This document shows, one piece after another, positions 40,988 through 49,924 of a stretch of DNA of 64,000 nucleotides (within the stretch, counting starts at the first letter, position 1; the number at the start of each line of letters is the position of its first letter). The stretch is from positions 124,001 to 188,000 of the forward strand of contig CABJAJ010000001.1 of the NCBI GenBank assembly GCA_902363575.1, written 5' to 3'. This DNA is from Rikenellaceae bacterium. Lineage in GTDB: Bacteria; Bacteroidota; Bacteroidia; Bacteroidales; Rikenellaceae. The notes under the pieces were generated by a model. That model was given only the letters and a program-made list of their open reading frames with translations. It made no database searches and had not been told where the DNA came from. Position numbers and translations under genes: made by a program.

Positions 40988-42751
40988 ATGCCTATAGAAA
41001 AACGATGGGTAGTGAAGCCTCAGGGCAATCCGGAGGCGGTGGCGGCCATGGCCGCCGCGCTGGGGATTGCGCCCGTGCTGGCCAACCTGCTCGTACAACG
41101 AGGCATAGACACGGTAGAGAAAGCGCGGAAATTCTTTAACCCCCATCTTTCGGACCTGCACGATCCTTTCCTGATGAAGGACATGGACAGGGCGGTCGAA
41201 CGGGTGGAGCGGGCCGTCAGGGATCACGAGAAGATCATGGTCTATGGCGACTACGACGTGGACGGCACTACCGCCGTTGCGCTGGTTTACAAGTTTCTGC
41301 GCCACATCGGGCATAAAAACCTGATGTTCTACATCCCCGACCGATATACCGAAGGTTACGGTATTTCGATCAAGGGCATCGATCACGCCGTGCGCAAGGG
41401 CGCCACGCTGATTATCGCTCTGGACTGTGGCATCAAGGCCATGGAAAAAGTCGTCTATGCAAAGAACCGGGGCGTGGATTTCATCATCTGCGACCACCAC
41501 CTTCCGGCGGGGGAGATTCCCGCCGCCGTAGCCGTCTTGGACGCCAAGCGTGCGGACTGCTCCTATCCCTTCGACGAGCTTTCGGGCTGCGGCGTGGGCT
41601 TCAAGCTCGTGCAGGCCTATGCTCAGAAGAACCGGATCCCCTTTTCGGAGATCGAGCCGCTGCTCGACCTGCTGGTTGTGAGCATCGCATCGGATATCGT
41701 GCCCCTCACGGGCGAAAACCGCATTCTTGCGCACTACGGGCTGAGCCGTCTGAACAACAACCCGTCGAAGGGACTCCTGTCGATCATCAAGATCTGCGGG
41801 CTGGACAAGCACAGCATCACCATCGACGACATCGTGTTCAAGATCGGCCCTCGCATCAACGCCGCCGGCCGGATGCGCATGGATGAGAACGACGAGAATG
41901 CCGCGCCTTCGGGCGGCCATGCAGCCGTAAACCTGCTGATCGAGGGCGACGAGTTGCAGGCCGAGGAGTTCGGCAGTGTGATCGACGCCTTCAACCAGGA
42001 TCGCAAGTGCATCGATCGGAGCGTCACGCAGGAGGCGCACGACTTCATCGAGCGCAATCCCGAGATGAAGCGGCTCAAGAGCACGGTGATCTACAACCCG
42101 CGCTGGATGAAAGGAATCGTGGGCATCGTCGCCTCGCGCCTGATCGAGACCTACTACCGTCCGACGGTGGTGCTCACCATGAGCAACGGATTCGTGACGG
42201 GCTCGGCCCGTTCGGTCCCGGGATTCGACCTCTACCAGGCGGTCGAGTCGTGCGCCGACCTGCTCGAGAATTTCGGCGGCCACATGTATGCCGCCGGGAT
42301 GACCATGCGGCCCGAGAACGTGGAGGAGTTCACCCGGCGGTTCAATGCCTATGTCGAGCGCAATATCGACCCCGAGATGCTTCTGCCGCAGGTGGAGATC
42401 GACAGCGACCTGCTGTTCTCGGAGATCACCCCGCAGTTCCGCCGCGACCTCAACCGCTTCCAGCCCTTCGGCCCGGGCAATGCCGCGCCGGTGTTCGTCA
42501 CCTACGGGGCGAGCTGCCACGGCGAGGCCAAGCTGGTGGGCATGGACTGCGAGCATCTGCGCATGGATCTGATGCAGCGCCAGAAACCCAACACGACGAT
42601 CCAGACCATCGCGTTCCAGCAGCCCACCCACTACGAATGGGTGCGCTCCGGAAGGCCGGTCGATGTATGCTACCAAATCGTAGAGAACCATTATCGGGGT
42701 ACCGTAACAACCCAGCTCCGGATAAAGGATATAAAGCCCGTACTTAAATAG
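40988..42751 (+). CDS. recJ: Single-stranded-DNA-specific exonuclease RecJ
   Basis: A 587-residue 5'-3' exonuclease on single-stranded DNA, used in recombination and mismatch repair. DHH-phosphoesterase motifs are seen: VYGDYDVDGTTAVALVY, LDCGIKA, IICDHHLPAGEIP, and the DHHA1 domain with SARSVPGFDLYQAV and ENFGGHMYAAGMT. The C-terminal OB-like segment is about residues 450-587. Length is normal. It follows lipB by 5 bp and precedes the hybrid kinase by 10 bp, so it is probably read from the lip transcript. Confidence 0.95.
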   Translation: MPIEKRWVVKPQGNPEAVAAMAAALGIAPVLANLLVQRGIDTVEKARKFFNPHLSDLHDPFLMKDMDRAVERVERAVRDHEKIMVYGDYDVDGTTAVALVYKFLRHIGHKNLMFYIPDRYTEGYGISIKGIDHAVRKGATLIIALDCGIKAMEKVVYAKNRGVDFIICDHHLPAGEIPAAVAVLDAKRADCSYPFDELSGCGVGFKLVQAYAQKNRIPFSEIEPLLDLLVVSIASDIVPLTGENRILAHYGLSRLNNNPSKGLLSIIKICGLDKHSITIDDIVFKIGPRINAAGRMRMDENDENAAPSGGHAAVNLLIEGDELQAEEFGSVIDAFNQDRKCIDRSVTQEAHDFIERNPEMKRLKSTVIYNPRWMKGIVGIVASRLIETYYRPTVVLTMSNGFVTGSARSVPGFDLYQAVESCADLLENFGGHMYAAGMTMRPENVEEFTRRFNAYVERNIDPEMLLPQVEIDSDLLFSEITPQFRRDLNRFQPFGPGNAAPVFVTYGASCHGEAKLVGMDCEHLRMDLMQRQKPNTTIQTIAFQQPTHYEWVRSGRPVDVCYQIVENHYRGTVTTQLRIKDIKPVLK

Positions 42752-42761
42752 ATGACGCATA

Positions 42762-45700
42762 ATGCGACCTTGTTTTGCGGGTCAGTCCGATGCTCAGGCA
42801 CCGGCGCAGCCCTGTTTATCCGTTAGCCGGATCCGGCGCGTCTTCCGCCGGACCGTGTTGCGGCTTGCGGCACTTGCGTGTGCCGCCGCCCTGCTATGGC
42901 CGTTGACCGGCCGCGCCCGAACCGAAGAGACCCCCCCCCGGGTGATTCTGGTGGTCAATTCCTACCTGGAGTCGTCGCCCTGGAGCAGTACGATCATCTC
43001 CGCTCTCTCCCGATTCGGGGCCGACCGGGATGATCTGGATGTATTCACGGAGCACATGAACGTCCTGATGATCGGCGACCGCGAGCGGCTGGCCGAATTC
43101 GAGCGCATGTTGTCCGATACCTACCTGTCGCGGCGGCCCGATGTGGTGGTCCTGATCGGGAATCCGGTTTACGCCCTGCTGGGCGACTGGCTCAAGGATA
43201 CGTGGGGAGCCGATATCCCGTTGATCGTCTGTGCGGAAGAGGATTACACCGGGCCCGGAGAGGCCTACCTGTATCCCCGGCCTCTCGCCGCTGCCGAGCG
43301 GCAGCCTTTCGAGGATTTGGCCGAGCCGGAGAACCTCACGCTGCTGCAGGCTCCCGCTTATCTTCCGCAGAGCATCGGCCTCATGCGGCGCATGCTGCCC
43401 AAACTGGAACGGATTGTCTTTATCGGGGACGAGCGATACGTCAGCCGCCAGACCGACTCCGACCTGGAGGAGCTGATCCGCTCGCAGTTCTCAGACCTGG
43501 AATACTCCTCTTACAGGGCGGGGGATATGACCATCGACTCGCTTTTCGATGCTCTCCAGCGGATCGATCCCGAGCGTGACGGACTGCTGTTCTCCTCGTG
43601 GTTCAGCCGGCGGCAAATCGCCGGCAACACGGTGCTTACGAGCGGTTCCTACAAAGTCATCGCCGGTTTCCTGCTGCCCATCTTCTCCCTCCACTATGCG
43701 GGTATGGAGGACAGCAACCTGGTGGGAGGTTACGTCTATGACCGCTCCGACTACGAAGCGCATCTGCTCTCGGTCGTCGGGCAGGTGCTCGGCGGACGCC
43801 AGCCGCGCGACATCCCGTTCTATCGGCCTTCTGGCGGGCCGCGGTTCAACTATCCGGCGATGCTGAGCCGGGGACTCGACCCGGCCCGCGCTCCGAGGGA
43901 GACGGTTTTCGTGGATAGGCCCCAGTCGTTTTACGACCGCTATCGGTGGTATATCCTCCTCTCGCTGCTTGCTCTGGCCGGCTTTATCCTGCTCCAGCAG
44001 TGGCGGATCTCCGTGCTGGGCAGAATCCGCCGGGCGGTGGAGCGCGAAGCGGAAACGGCCGCCCGCTATGCCAACCTGTTCAACAACATGCCGATCCTGT
44101 ATATGCAGGAACGGGTGCTTTTCGACGGGGACGGTCATGCCGTGGACACGGTTTTCGTGGATATCAACGAACGGTTCGCCAAGTGGAGCGGCCTCAGCAG
44201 AGAGGCGCTGGGCAAACGGGGGAGCGAGCTCCTGCCGGAGTCGTCGGGCGATTTCCTGCGCTTCATCTCCATGGCGTTGAGCGAGAACCGCACGGTCGCA
44301 TTTCCCTACTACTTCGCCAGCATCGACACCTCCTACGATGTGATCGTGAGCCGCTCCTACCAACCCGACCTGGTCGATATCTTCTGTCTGGACAGCACCG
44401 AACTCCACAAGGCCCAGCAACGCCTGCGGGACATCAACTACAAGCTGACCATGGCGCTCGACGTAGCCAACATCGTCCCCTGGAAATGGGACCTGGTCTC
44501 CAACACGATCCTGTGCGACGTGGCCCGCTCGCTGGAGCTGAACGACGGACGGGACAGCGAGCAGCTCTCCGTTCCCGACAGCCGCTATTTTTCCAAGATA
44601 CACAAGGAGGACCGGGAGCGGGTGCGCAAGGCTTACAGCGACCTGATCGAAGGACGCTCGGATAAGGTGCGCGAGGAGTACCGCATCTATACGAAAGACG
44701 CTTCGGGGCACCGCGTGGACTGGATCGAGGCGCAGGCCGCCGTCGGCGCACGCGATGCGGAGGGGCGTCCCACCATGCTCATCGGGTCATCGCTGGTCAT
44801 CACGCCGCGCAAGGACCTCGAACGCGATCTGATGACCGCGCGCGACCGGGCCGAGGAGTCGAACCGGCTCAAGTCGGCTTTCCTGGCCAACATGAGCCAC
44901 GAAATACGGACGCCCCTGAACGCCATCGTCGGCTTCTCGGGCATCCTGGCTTCGACCGACGAACCGGCCGAACGGGAGCAGTACGTCGAGATCATCGAGA
45001 ACAATAACGAGCTGTTGCTGCAATTGATAAGCGACATTCTCGACCTTTCCAAGATCGAGTCGGGGATGCTCGAATTCGTCTATACGGATTTCGAGCTCAA
45101 TGCGTTCCTCCGCGAGAAGGAGGCGATCACCAGACAGCGCGTCACGGACGGTGTCGTCGTGCTGTGCGAAGCGCCGGCCGACGAGCTCTGGATCCGTACG
45201 GACAAAAACCGGGTGGCGCAGGTGCTCATCAACCTGCTCACCAATGCGGCCAAGTTCACGCCGGAAAAGGGGACGATCCGTTTCGGTTACGAATTGCAGG
45301 GCGACACCATCCGCTTCCGCGTGTCGGACACCGGCTGCGGCATCCCCGCCGAGAAGCAGGCTGCGATTTTCGACCGTTTCGTCAAGCTCGACGAATTCAA
45401 GCAGGGGACGGGTCTCGGCCTGCCGATCTGTCGCACGATTCTGGAGCACATGGGCGGCCGCATCGGGGTCGAATCGACTCCCGGACAGGGATCGACCTTC
45501 TGGTTCTCCCTGCCCTTCATCGCCGGAAAGCGCGCCGAGATGCTCACCGAGGCGATCGATAAACCCGTGGTGGAGAAGGGTAAGCTGACCATCCTCGTCG
45601 CCGAGGACAACGAGAGCAACTACCGCCTTTTCGAGACGATTCTTCGAGCGGACTACCGGTTGCTGCATGCCTGGAACGGTCAGCAGGCGGTGGAGCTGTT

Positions 45701-45953
45701 CGAGGCGCACCGGCCCCATCTGGTCCTCATGGACATCAACATGCCCGTAATGAACGGCTATGACGCCACACGCGAAATACGCCGCCTCTCGACCGACGTG
45801 CCCGTCATTGCAGTCACGGCTTTCGCCTATGCGACCGATGAACAGCGCGTCATGGAGAGCGGCTTCTCGGGATTCGTGGCCAAGCCGATTCAGGCCAACC
45901 GCCTGAAAGGGCTGATCCTGGATGTGCTGCGCGCGCGGATGATGCTGATCTGA
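42762..45953 (+). CDS. Hybrid histidine kinase with substrate-binding-like sensor, PAS domains and receiver
   Basis: 1063 residues. After an N-terminal hydrophobic segment (LRLAALACAAALLWPLTG) comes an extracytoplasmic domain (about 55-385) resembling ABC-transporter substrate-binding proteins (VILVVNSYLESSPWSSTII, RRPDVVVLIGNPVYALLG, NLVGGYVYDRSDYEAHLL). A membrane segment follows (WYILLSLLALAGFILLQQW, about 395-413), two PAS-like regions to about 690, HisKA with His713 (NMSHEIRTPLNAI), HATPase (NLLTNAAKFTPEKG, GTGLGLPIC) and a receiver with Asp991 (LVLMDINMPVMNGY). No helix-turn-helix or partner regulator is adjacent. The first ATG leaves 30 residues before the signal anchor, so a later GTG/TTG start is possible. 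A C9 tract lies at codons 57-60. Confidence 0.9.
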   Translation: MRPCFAGQSDAQAPAQPCLSVSRIRRVFRRTVLRLAALACAAALLWPLTGRARTEETPPRVILVVNSYLESSPWSSTIISALSRFGADRDDLDVFTEHMNVLMIGDRERLAEFERMLSDTYLSRRPDVVVLIGNPVYALLGDWLKDTWGADIPLIVCAEEDYTGPGEAYLYPRPLAAAERQPFEDLAEPENLTLLQAPAYLPQSIGLMRRMLPKLERIVFIGDERYVSRQTDSDLEELIRSQFSDLEYSSYRAGDMTIDSLFDALQRIDPERDGLLFSSWFSRRQIAGNTVLTSGSYKVIAGFLLPIFSLHYAGMEDSNLVGGYVYDRSDYEAHLLSVVGQVLGGRQPRDIPFYRPSGGPRFNYPAMLSRGLDPARAPRETVFVDRPQSFYDRYRWYILLSLLALAGFILLQQWRISVLGRIRRAVEREAETAARYANLFNNMPILYMQERVLFDGDGHAVDTVFVDINERFAKWSGLSREALGKRGSELLPESSGDFLRFISMALSENRTVAFPYYFASIDTSYDVIVSRSYQPDLVDIFCLDSTELHKAQQRLRDINYKLTMALDVANIVPWKWDLVSNTILCDVARSLELNDGRDSEQLSVPDSRYFSKIHKEDRERVRKAYSDLIEGRSDKVREEYRIYTKDASGHRVDWIEAQAAVGARDAEGRPTMLIGSSLVITPRKDLERDLMTARDRAEESNRLKSAFLANMSHEIRTPLNAIVGFSGILASTDEPAEREQYVEIIENNNELLLQLISDILDLSKIESGMLEFVYTDFELNAFLREKEAITRQRVTDGVVVLCEAPADELWIRTDKNRVAQVLINLLTNAAKFTPEKGTIRFGYELQGDTIRFRVSDTGCGIPAEKQAAIFDRFVKLDEFKQGTGLGLPICRTILEHMGGRIGVESTPGQGSTFWFSLPFIAGKRAEMLTEAIDKPVVEKGKLTILVAEDNESNYRLFETILRADYRLLHAWNGQQAVELFEAHRPHLVLMDINMPVMNGYDATREIRRLSTDVPVIAVTAFAYATDEQRVMESGFSGFVAKPIQANRLKGLILDVLRARMMLI
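42931..42939 (+). repeat. Homopolymer C9 tract inside the hybrid kinase gene
   Basis: Nine C encode Thr-Pro-Pro-Arg just after the signal anchor. It is the second C9 tract at an equivalent early position in this window (compare 17863-17871). Confidence 0.9.
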
Positions 45954-45971
45954 TTCTGGGATGCCGCGATA

Positions 45972-46002
45972 AAGAGGCCGCCCGGATTCCGGGCGGCCTC
46001 TT
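45972..46002. terminator. Bidirectional terminator between convergent genes
   Basis: 14-bp perfect stem (45972-45985 with 45989-46002), loop ATT, then TTCTTT on plus and TTTATC on minus. Confidence 0.92.
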
Positions 46003-46025
46003 CTTTGGGGCCCGTCGCGTTCGCG

Positions 46026-46550
46026 TCAGAGCCAGATGACGGGTTCGTCGTCGGCTGGCGGCAGCGGTGCCGGGGTGAAGTCGGAATATCCGAGGGCCAC
46101 GGCGCAAAGGATGCGGGTTTGCCCGGGTAGGGACAGCAGTTCGCGCAGGAAAGCTTCGGCCTGCTCACCCTCGGGCGTATCCTGCCGGCGGGGACGTCCG
46201 TGGACATGCACCCAGCAGGAGGCCAACCCCCGATCGACGCAGGCGAGTTGCAGGATCGTCGCGGCTATGGCGGCGTTCTCGCGCCACAGGTCGCTTTTCG
46301 TGGGGTCGCCCAGCACCAGCACGACGGCCGGAGCATGGCGCATGAACGAGGAGCCGTAGTCGCGCATCTCCGCCATGCGGGCAATGAGGGCGGGATCGTC
46401 CACCGCCAGGAAGCGGGTGGAGCGGGAGTTGCGGGCCGAGGGTGCGGTGAGCGCATCCCGAAGGAGCGCATCGATCAACTCCCGTGGAACGGGTCTCGGA
46501 AGGAAACGCCGCGTACTCCGCCGTTTGGCAAGAATCGTCTGAAAATCCAT
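46026..46550 (-). CDS. Nitroreductase-family flavoprotein
   Basis: 174 residues, an FMN- and NAD(P)H-dependent oxidoreductase fold. RRSTRRFLPRPVPRE at the N-terminus and SARNSRSTRFLAV are the FMN-binding segments; AAIAATILQLACVDRGLASCWVH and ALGYSD are typical of the family. Start chosen at MDFQTILAKRRSTR; an in-frame ATG at 46613 adds 21 unlikely residues. The physiological substrate of this family cannot be read from sequence. Confidence 0.9.
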   Translation of the reverse strand: MDFQTILAKRRSTRRFLPRPVPRELIDALLRDALTAPSARNSRSTRFLAVDDPALIARMAEMRDYGSSFMRHAPAVVLVLGDPTKSDLWRENAAIAATILQLACVDRGLASCWVHVHGRPRRQDTPEGEQAEAFLRELLSLPGQTRILCAVALGYSDFTPAPLPPADDEPVIWL

Positions 46551-46638
46551 TTCGCTGTTTTTTTGTATTGTCCCCTGACTTCCGCCGATGCCGGTGCGGG
46601 AGTTTCGGTTCACGGATTCAAATATACGAAAAAATACC

Positions 46639-46646
46639 TATCTTTG
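46639..46646 (+). promoter_or_regulatory. -7 box of the HAD phosphatase gene
   Basis: TATCTTTG, exact TAnnTTTG, 13 bases before the ATG at 46660, implying a very short leader. Confidence 0.55.
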
Positions 46647-46659
46647 GCTGGAAATACGA

Positions 46660-47511
46660 ATGCGGATGGATTACAAATTGACCGTAGCGCTGATCTACGA
46701 CTTCGACGGGACGCTTTCGCCGGGCAACATGCAGGAGTACGACTTCATTCCGGCCGTCGGCAAGAGCAACCGGGAGTTCTGGAACGACGCCAACATGCTG
46801 GCCGAACAGCAGGATGCCGACATGGTGCTGGCTTACATGGCCAAGATGATCCAGGAGGCCAAGTCGAAGGGGCTTTCGCTCAAGCGGGAGGCTTTCCAGG
46901 AGTCGGGACGCCGCGTGACGCTCTACAAGGGTGTCCGCGCATGGTTCGGTCGCATCAATGCCTATGGAGCCGCTCGGGGCATCCGTATCCTGCACTACAT
47001 CAACTCGTCGGGGCTCAAGGAGATCATCGAGGGGACGCCCATCGCGCACGAATTCCGCAAGATTTACGCCTGCTCGTTCCTCTACGATATCGACGGCATC
47101 GCCTATTGGCCCGCCGTTGCGGTGAATTACACGAACAAGACGCAGTTCATCTTCAAAATCAACAAGGGAGTGGAGTCCGTCTTCGACAGCAAGCTGGTCA
47201 ATCGCTATATCGAGGAGGAGAAGCGCCCCGTGCCGTTCAAGCACATGATCTACGTCGGGGACGGAACCACCGATATCCCCTGCATGCGTCTGGTCAAGAA
47301 CTACGGGGGCCACTCCATCGCCGTTTACAACCCCGACCTGCGGGGTGCACGCCGCGATCTGGCGTCGCTCGTGCGCGACAACCGCGTGAGCCATGTCTGC
47401 CCGGCCGACTACACCGAGGGTGGTGAGATGGACGTGCTGGTCAGAACCATCCTCGACAAGATCGACACCGACTACCGTCTTGCGCAGCTCGAGACGCCCA
47501 AACTGTCCTGA
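46660..47511 (+). CDS. HAD-family phosphatase
   Basis: 283 residues, a haloacid-dehalogenase-type hydrolase. Motif I is IYDFDGTLSPGNMQEYDF (nucleophile DFD), motif II is the Ser in HYINSSGLKE, and motifs III/IV are KHMIYVGDGTTDIPCM. The large cap includes EAKSKGLSLKREAFQESG. It resembles phosphoserine-phosphatase-like members, but the substrate is unknown. Start at 46660 (MRMDYKLTV); 46666 is also possible. Its stop is 1 bp from the next gene's start, so the barrel protein is probably on the same transcript. Confidence 0.88.
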   Translation: MRMDYKLTVALIYDFDGTLSPGNMQEYDFIPAVGKSNREFWNDANMLAEQQDADMVLAYMAKMIQEAKSKGLSLKREAFQESGRRVTLYKGVRAWFGRINAYGAARGIRILHYINSSGLKEIIEGTPIAHEFRKIYACSFLYDIDGIAYWPAVAVNYTNKTQFIFKINKGVESVFDSKLVNRYIEEEKRPVPFKHMIYVGDGTTDIPCMRLVKNYGGHSIAVYNPDLRGARRDLASLVRDNRVSHVCPADYTEGGEMDVLVRTILDKIDTDYRLAQLETPKLS

Positions 47512-47512
47512 C

Positions 47513-48163
47513 ATGCTGCTTCCCCGGCGACTTTCGGCGGTTGCTTTTGCAGTGACCGTTTTGGCGATTCCGGCCCGTTCGCAGGGGCCTGAAAACGAAG
47601 CGGCAGTTTTACCGGTGGAAGAGGAACAAGCTGCGGATGCGAACGGGCAGTCGGAAACGCGACAAATCTGCGAAGTGCGTTTCGGATACGGATTCAGCCC
47701 TTCGACGGGGTTCGTTTCCGACGATATTCCGTATGGGTTCCTGCGGGACAGCCATCGGGTAACGGGGCCTTTCAATCTCGATCTGTCGTTCCGGGTTCGT
47801 CCGTGGCTCGACCTGGGAGCGGTTCTGAGCTATACCCGCATTGAGAACCGGTTTCATCGTGACGGACAGAGCGGAAGCGTCGGTTTGACCGAAAATTACT
47901 ATTCATGCCTCTCGCTCGCCCGGTTCGGTTGGCTGCGCCACAAAAGAATCCGGCTCTATTCCGGCTTCGGCGTGGGGTATTGCTACCAGGTGATACGTGT
48001 GCAGGAAGAGTCGTCCGCAACCTGCGAAACCCAGTATAACCGGGATGTTTCGCTGCATCTGACCGTGCTGGGATTCTCCGTCGGGGGGCGGCTGCATGTT
48101 TTCGCGGAAGGGGGATACGGAATCCTCGGCACTCTCCGCGCCGGCGCGGGATACACCTTCTGA
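47513..48163 (+). CDS. Small outer-membrane beta-barrel protein
   Basis: 216 residues. Signal peptide MLLPRRLSAVAFAVTVLA ending PARSQ, an acidic linker (ENEAAVLPVEEEQAADANG), then alternating strands rich in Tyr, Phe and Gly (ICEVRFGYGFSP, LDLGAVLSYTRIENR, IRLYSGFGVGYCYQV, RLHVFAEGGYGILG) ending in aromatic Phe (GAGYTF), the usual barrel end. About eight strands, OmpW/OmpX-sized. It follows the HAD gene by 1 bp. No function is known. Confidence 0.8.
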   Translation: MLLPRRLSAVAFAVTVLAIPARSQGPENEAAVLPVEEEQAADANGQSETRQICEVRFGYGFSPSTGFVSDDIPYGFLRDSHRVTGPFNLDLSFRVRPWLDLGAVLSYTRIENRFHRDGQSGSVGLTENYYSCLSLARFGWLRHKRIRLYSGFGVGYCYQVIRVQEESSATCETQYNRDVSLHLTVLGFSVGGRLHVFAEGGYGILGTLRAGAGYTF

Positions 48164-48208
48164 GCAGCCGCTGTGCGGGCATAATGACGATACTGAAACT
48201 TACGATAG

Positions 48209-48793
48209 ATGACCGAACTGATTTTTGCCACCAACAACGCCCATAAGCTCGCGGAGGTCGAGGCCGTGCTGGGCGATCGTTTCCGGCTCCTGACGCCCCG
48301 CGACTGCGGGATCACGGAGGAGATTCCGGAGGAGCAGCCCACGCTCGAGGGAAACGCCTTGCAGAAAGCCCGCTACATCCATGAACGCACCGGCCGCGAT
48401 TGTTTCGCAGACGACACCGGGCTCGAGGTCGAAGCGTTGGGAGGTGCGCCCGGCGTGCACTCGGCCCGCTATGCGACCGACGGCCATGACTTCGCGGCCA
48501 ACAACCGGCTGCTGCTGCGCAATCTCGCGGGCGCCTCCACGCGCCGGGCCCGCTTCCGCACGGTGATCGCCCTGATTCTCGACGGCCGGGAGTCGCTTTT
48601 CCAGGGGGCGGTCGAGGGTCGCATCGCCGAGACCGAAGCCGGATGCGGCGGTTTCGGGTACGATCCGCTCTTCGTGCCCGAGGGGTGCGACCGCACCTTC
48701 GCCGAGATGACCGACGAGCAGAAGAACGCTCTTTCGCATCGGGGCCGTGCCGTGCGCAAATTAGCCGAATACTTGCATAACCGGACGAAATAG
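48209..48793 (+). CDS. rdgB: Non-canonical purine NTP pyrophosphatase (HAM1/RdgB family)
   Basis: 194 residues. It hydrolyses dITP, ITP and XTP to monophosphates, keeping deaminated purines out of DNA and RNA. The N-terminal IFATNNAHKLAEVEAVLG, the catalytic FADDTGLEVEALGGAPGVHS and the C-terminal GFGYDPLFVPEG and LSHRGRAVRKL are all diagnostic. Length is normal. folE begins 18 bp downstream with its own promoter box overlapping the end of this gene. Confidence 0.97.
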   Translation: MTELIFATNNAHKLAEVEAVLGDRFRLLTPRDCGITEEIPEEQPTLEGNALQKARYIHERTGRDCFADDTGLEVEALGGAPGVHSARYATDGHDFAANNRLLLRNLAGASTRRARFRTVIALILDGRESLFQGAVEGRIAETEAGCGGFGYDPLFVPEGCDRTFAEMTDEQKNALSHRGRAVRKLAEYLHNRTK

Positions 48794-48795
48794 GC

Positions 48796-48803
48796 TACCT
48801 TTG
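48796..48803 (+). promoter_or_regulatory. -7 box of the folE promoter (possibly leaderless)
   Basis: TACCTTTG, exact TAnnTTTG, with only eight bases to the folE ATG, so the message may start at or one or two bases before the start codon. Confidence 0.5.
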
Positions 48804-48811
48804 CCGTCCCT

Positions 48812-49420
48812 ATGGAAAAGACCAATTACAACAAGGAGGAACATTTCGCGCCCGAGACGATCGCCGCGCTCAAGGAACATTATGCGGCGATTCTGCAACT
48901 GCTCGGCGAGGATCCCTCGCGCGAGGGGCTGCTCAAAACACCCGAACGGGTGGCCAAGGCCATGTCGTTTCTCACGCAGGGATACGAGGTCGAGCCGCTC
49001 GAGATCATCCGCTCGGCCACGTTCCGGGAAGAGTACCGTCAGATGGTGCTGGTCAAGGATATCGAGCTTTATTCGCTGTGCGAGCACCACATGATTCCTT
49101 TCTACGGGCGGGCGCACGTCGCCTATATCCCCAACGGCTACATCACGGGGCTGTCGAAGATCGCCCGCGTGGTGGAGTGCTATGCCCGGCGGCTGCAGGT
49201 GCAGGAGCGTCTGACCGTGCAGATCCGCGACTGCATCCAGGAGGCGCTGAACCCGATGGGCGTTGCGGTGGTGATCGAGGCGAGCCACATGTGCATGCAG
49301 ATGCGCGGCGTGGAAAAACAGGGCTCGGCCACGACCACCTCGGCCTTTACGGGGGTGTTCCTCTCCTCGCACCGCACGCGCGAGGAGTTTATGACCCTTA
49401 TCAGCCATAAGTACAGGTAG
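48812..49420 (+). CDS. folE: GTP cyclohydrolase I
   Basis: 202 residues, a zinc enzyme that makes 7,8-dihydroneopterin triphosphate from GTP, for folate and (through QueD) queuosine. [21 protein letters not shown], the zinc site [33 protein letters not shown], and [17 protein letters not shown] (second zinc Cys) are all present. Length is normal. It ends at a strong terminator and then a 500-bp gap with pyrimidine-rich repeats. Confidence 0.98.
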   Translation: MEKTNYNKEEHFAPETIAALKEHYAAILQLLGEDPSREGLLKTPERVAKAMSFLTQGYEVEPLEIIRSATFREEYRQMVLVKDIELYSLCEHHMIPFYGRAHVAYIPNGYITGLSKIARVVECYARRLQVQERLTVQIRDCIQEALNPMGVAVVIEASHMCMQMRGVEKQGSATTTSAFTGVFLSSHRTREEFMTLISHKYR

Positions 49421-49457
49421 CATCCTTCCGCTGCGAATGGACTGTCGCCGCGGGTTT

Positions 49458-49488
49458 GCCGCCGGCCCTGTGGCCGGCGGCTTTGTTT
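49458..49488 (+). terminator. Terminator of folE
   Basis: 10-bp GC stem (49458-49467 with 49472-49481), loop CTGT, then TTTGTTT. Confidence 0.9.
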
Positions 49489-49530
49489 GCCCGCTTCCGT
49501 CCCCTACTATCTATCCCATCACGTCCGCGT

Positions 49531-49590
49531 TGTCCCGTTCCGTTCTGTCCCGTTCCGTTCTGTCCCGTTCGGTTCTGTTTCGCTCCGTCC
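49531..49590. repeat. 15-bp tandem repeat, about four copies
   Basis: Unit TGTCCCGTTCCGTTC at 49531 and 49546 is identical; the copy at 49561 has one change and the copy at 49576 several. Degenerate relatives continue to about 49700. Confidence 0.85.
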
Positions 49591-49924
49591 TTTTGCCTCC
49601 GTTTCCGCCCCATCCTCATTTCATCCGGTTCCGGTCCCGCTGTGTTCTGTCCCGTCCCGTTCCATTCCGTCCCGTTCTGCCGAGTTCCGTCCTTTCCTTT
49701 TGCGCCCGTTCCCACTGGTCTCGGTCCAGTTCGTGGTTCCGGCGCCGCGGGTCGTTGCAAAACGGCACCCGGCCGCCATGTATAAAGTATAGATGCGGGT
49801 GCCCGCACAGCTACGTGAGGGGTAATTGCGGTGCGTTCCGAAAATGGGGCTGGCGGTGCGGTATAGCTGTGATCCCGACAGGTGATCGACGGGTGTTTGC
49901 TGCGAGACTTCGATCGGAGCGCTT

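Larger units (their letters stand above)
49421..49924. other. 504-bp gap with pyrimidine-rich strand
   Basis: After the folE terminator, about 49490-49740 is strongly pyrimidine-rich on plus (runs of TGTCCC, CGTTCC, CCGTCC). The right part (49745-49924) is mixed sequence with a small hairpin GCGGG-TG-CCCGC near 49796. Several frames stay open because the repeat length is a multiple of three; none looks like a protein. Confidence 0.6.

Noticed and set aside
49531..49700. Repeats after folE as a CRISPR array
   Set aside because: Units are 15 bp and directly abutting with no spacers, and no cas gene is in the window.
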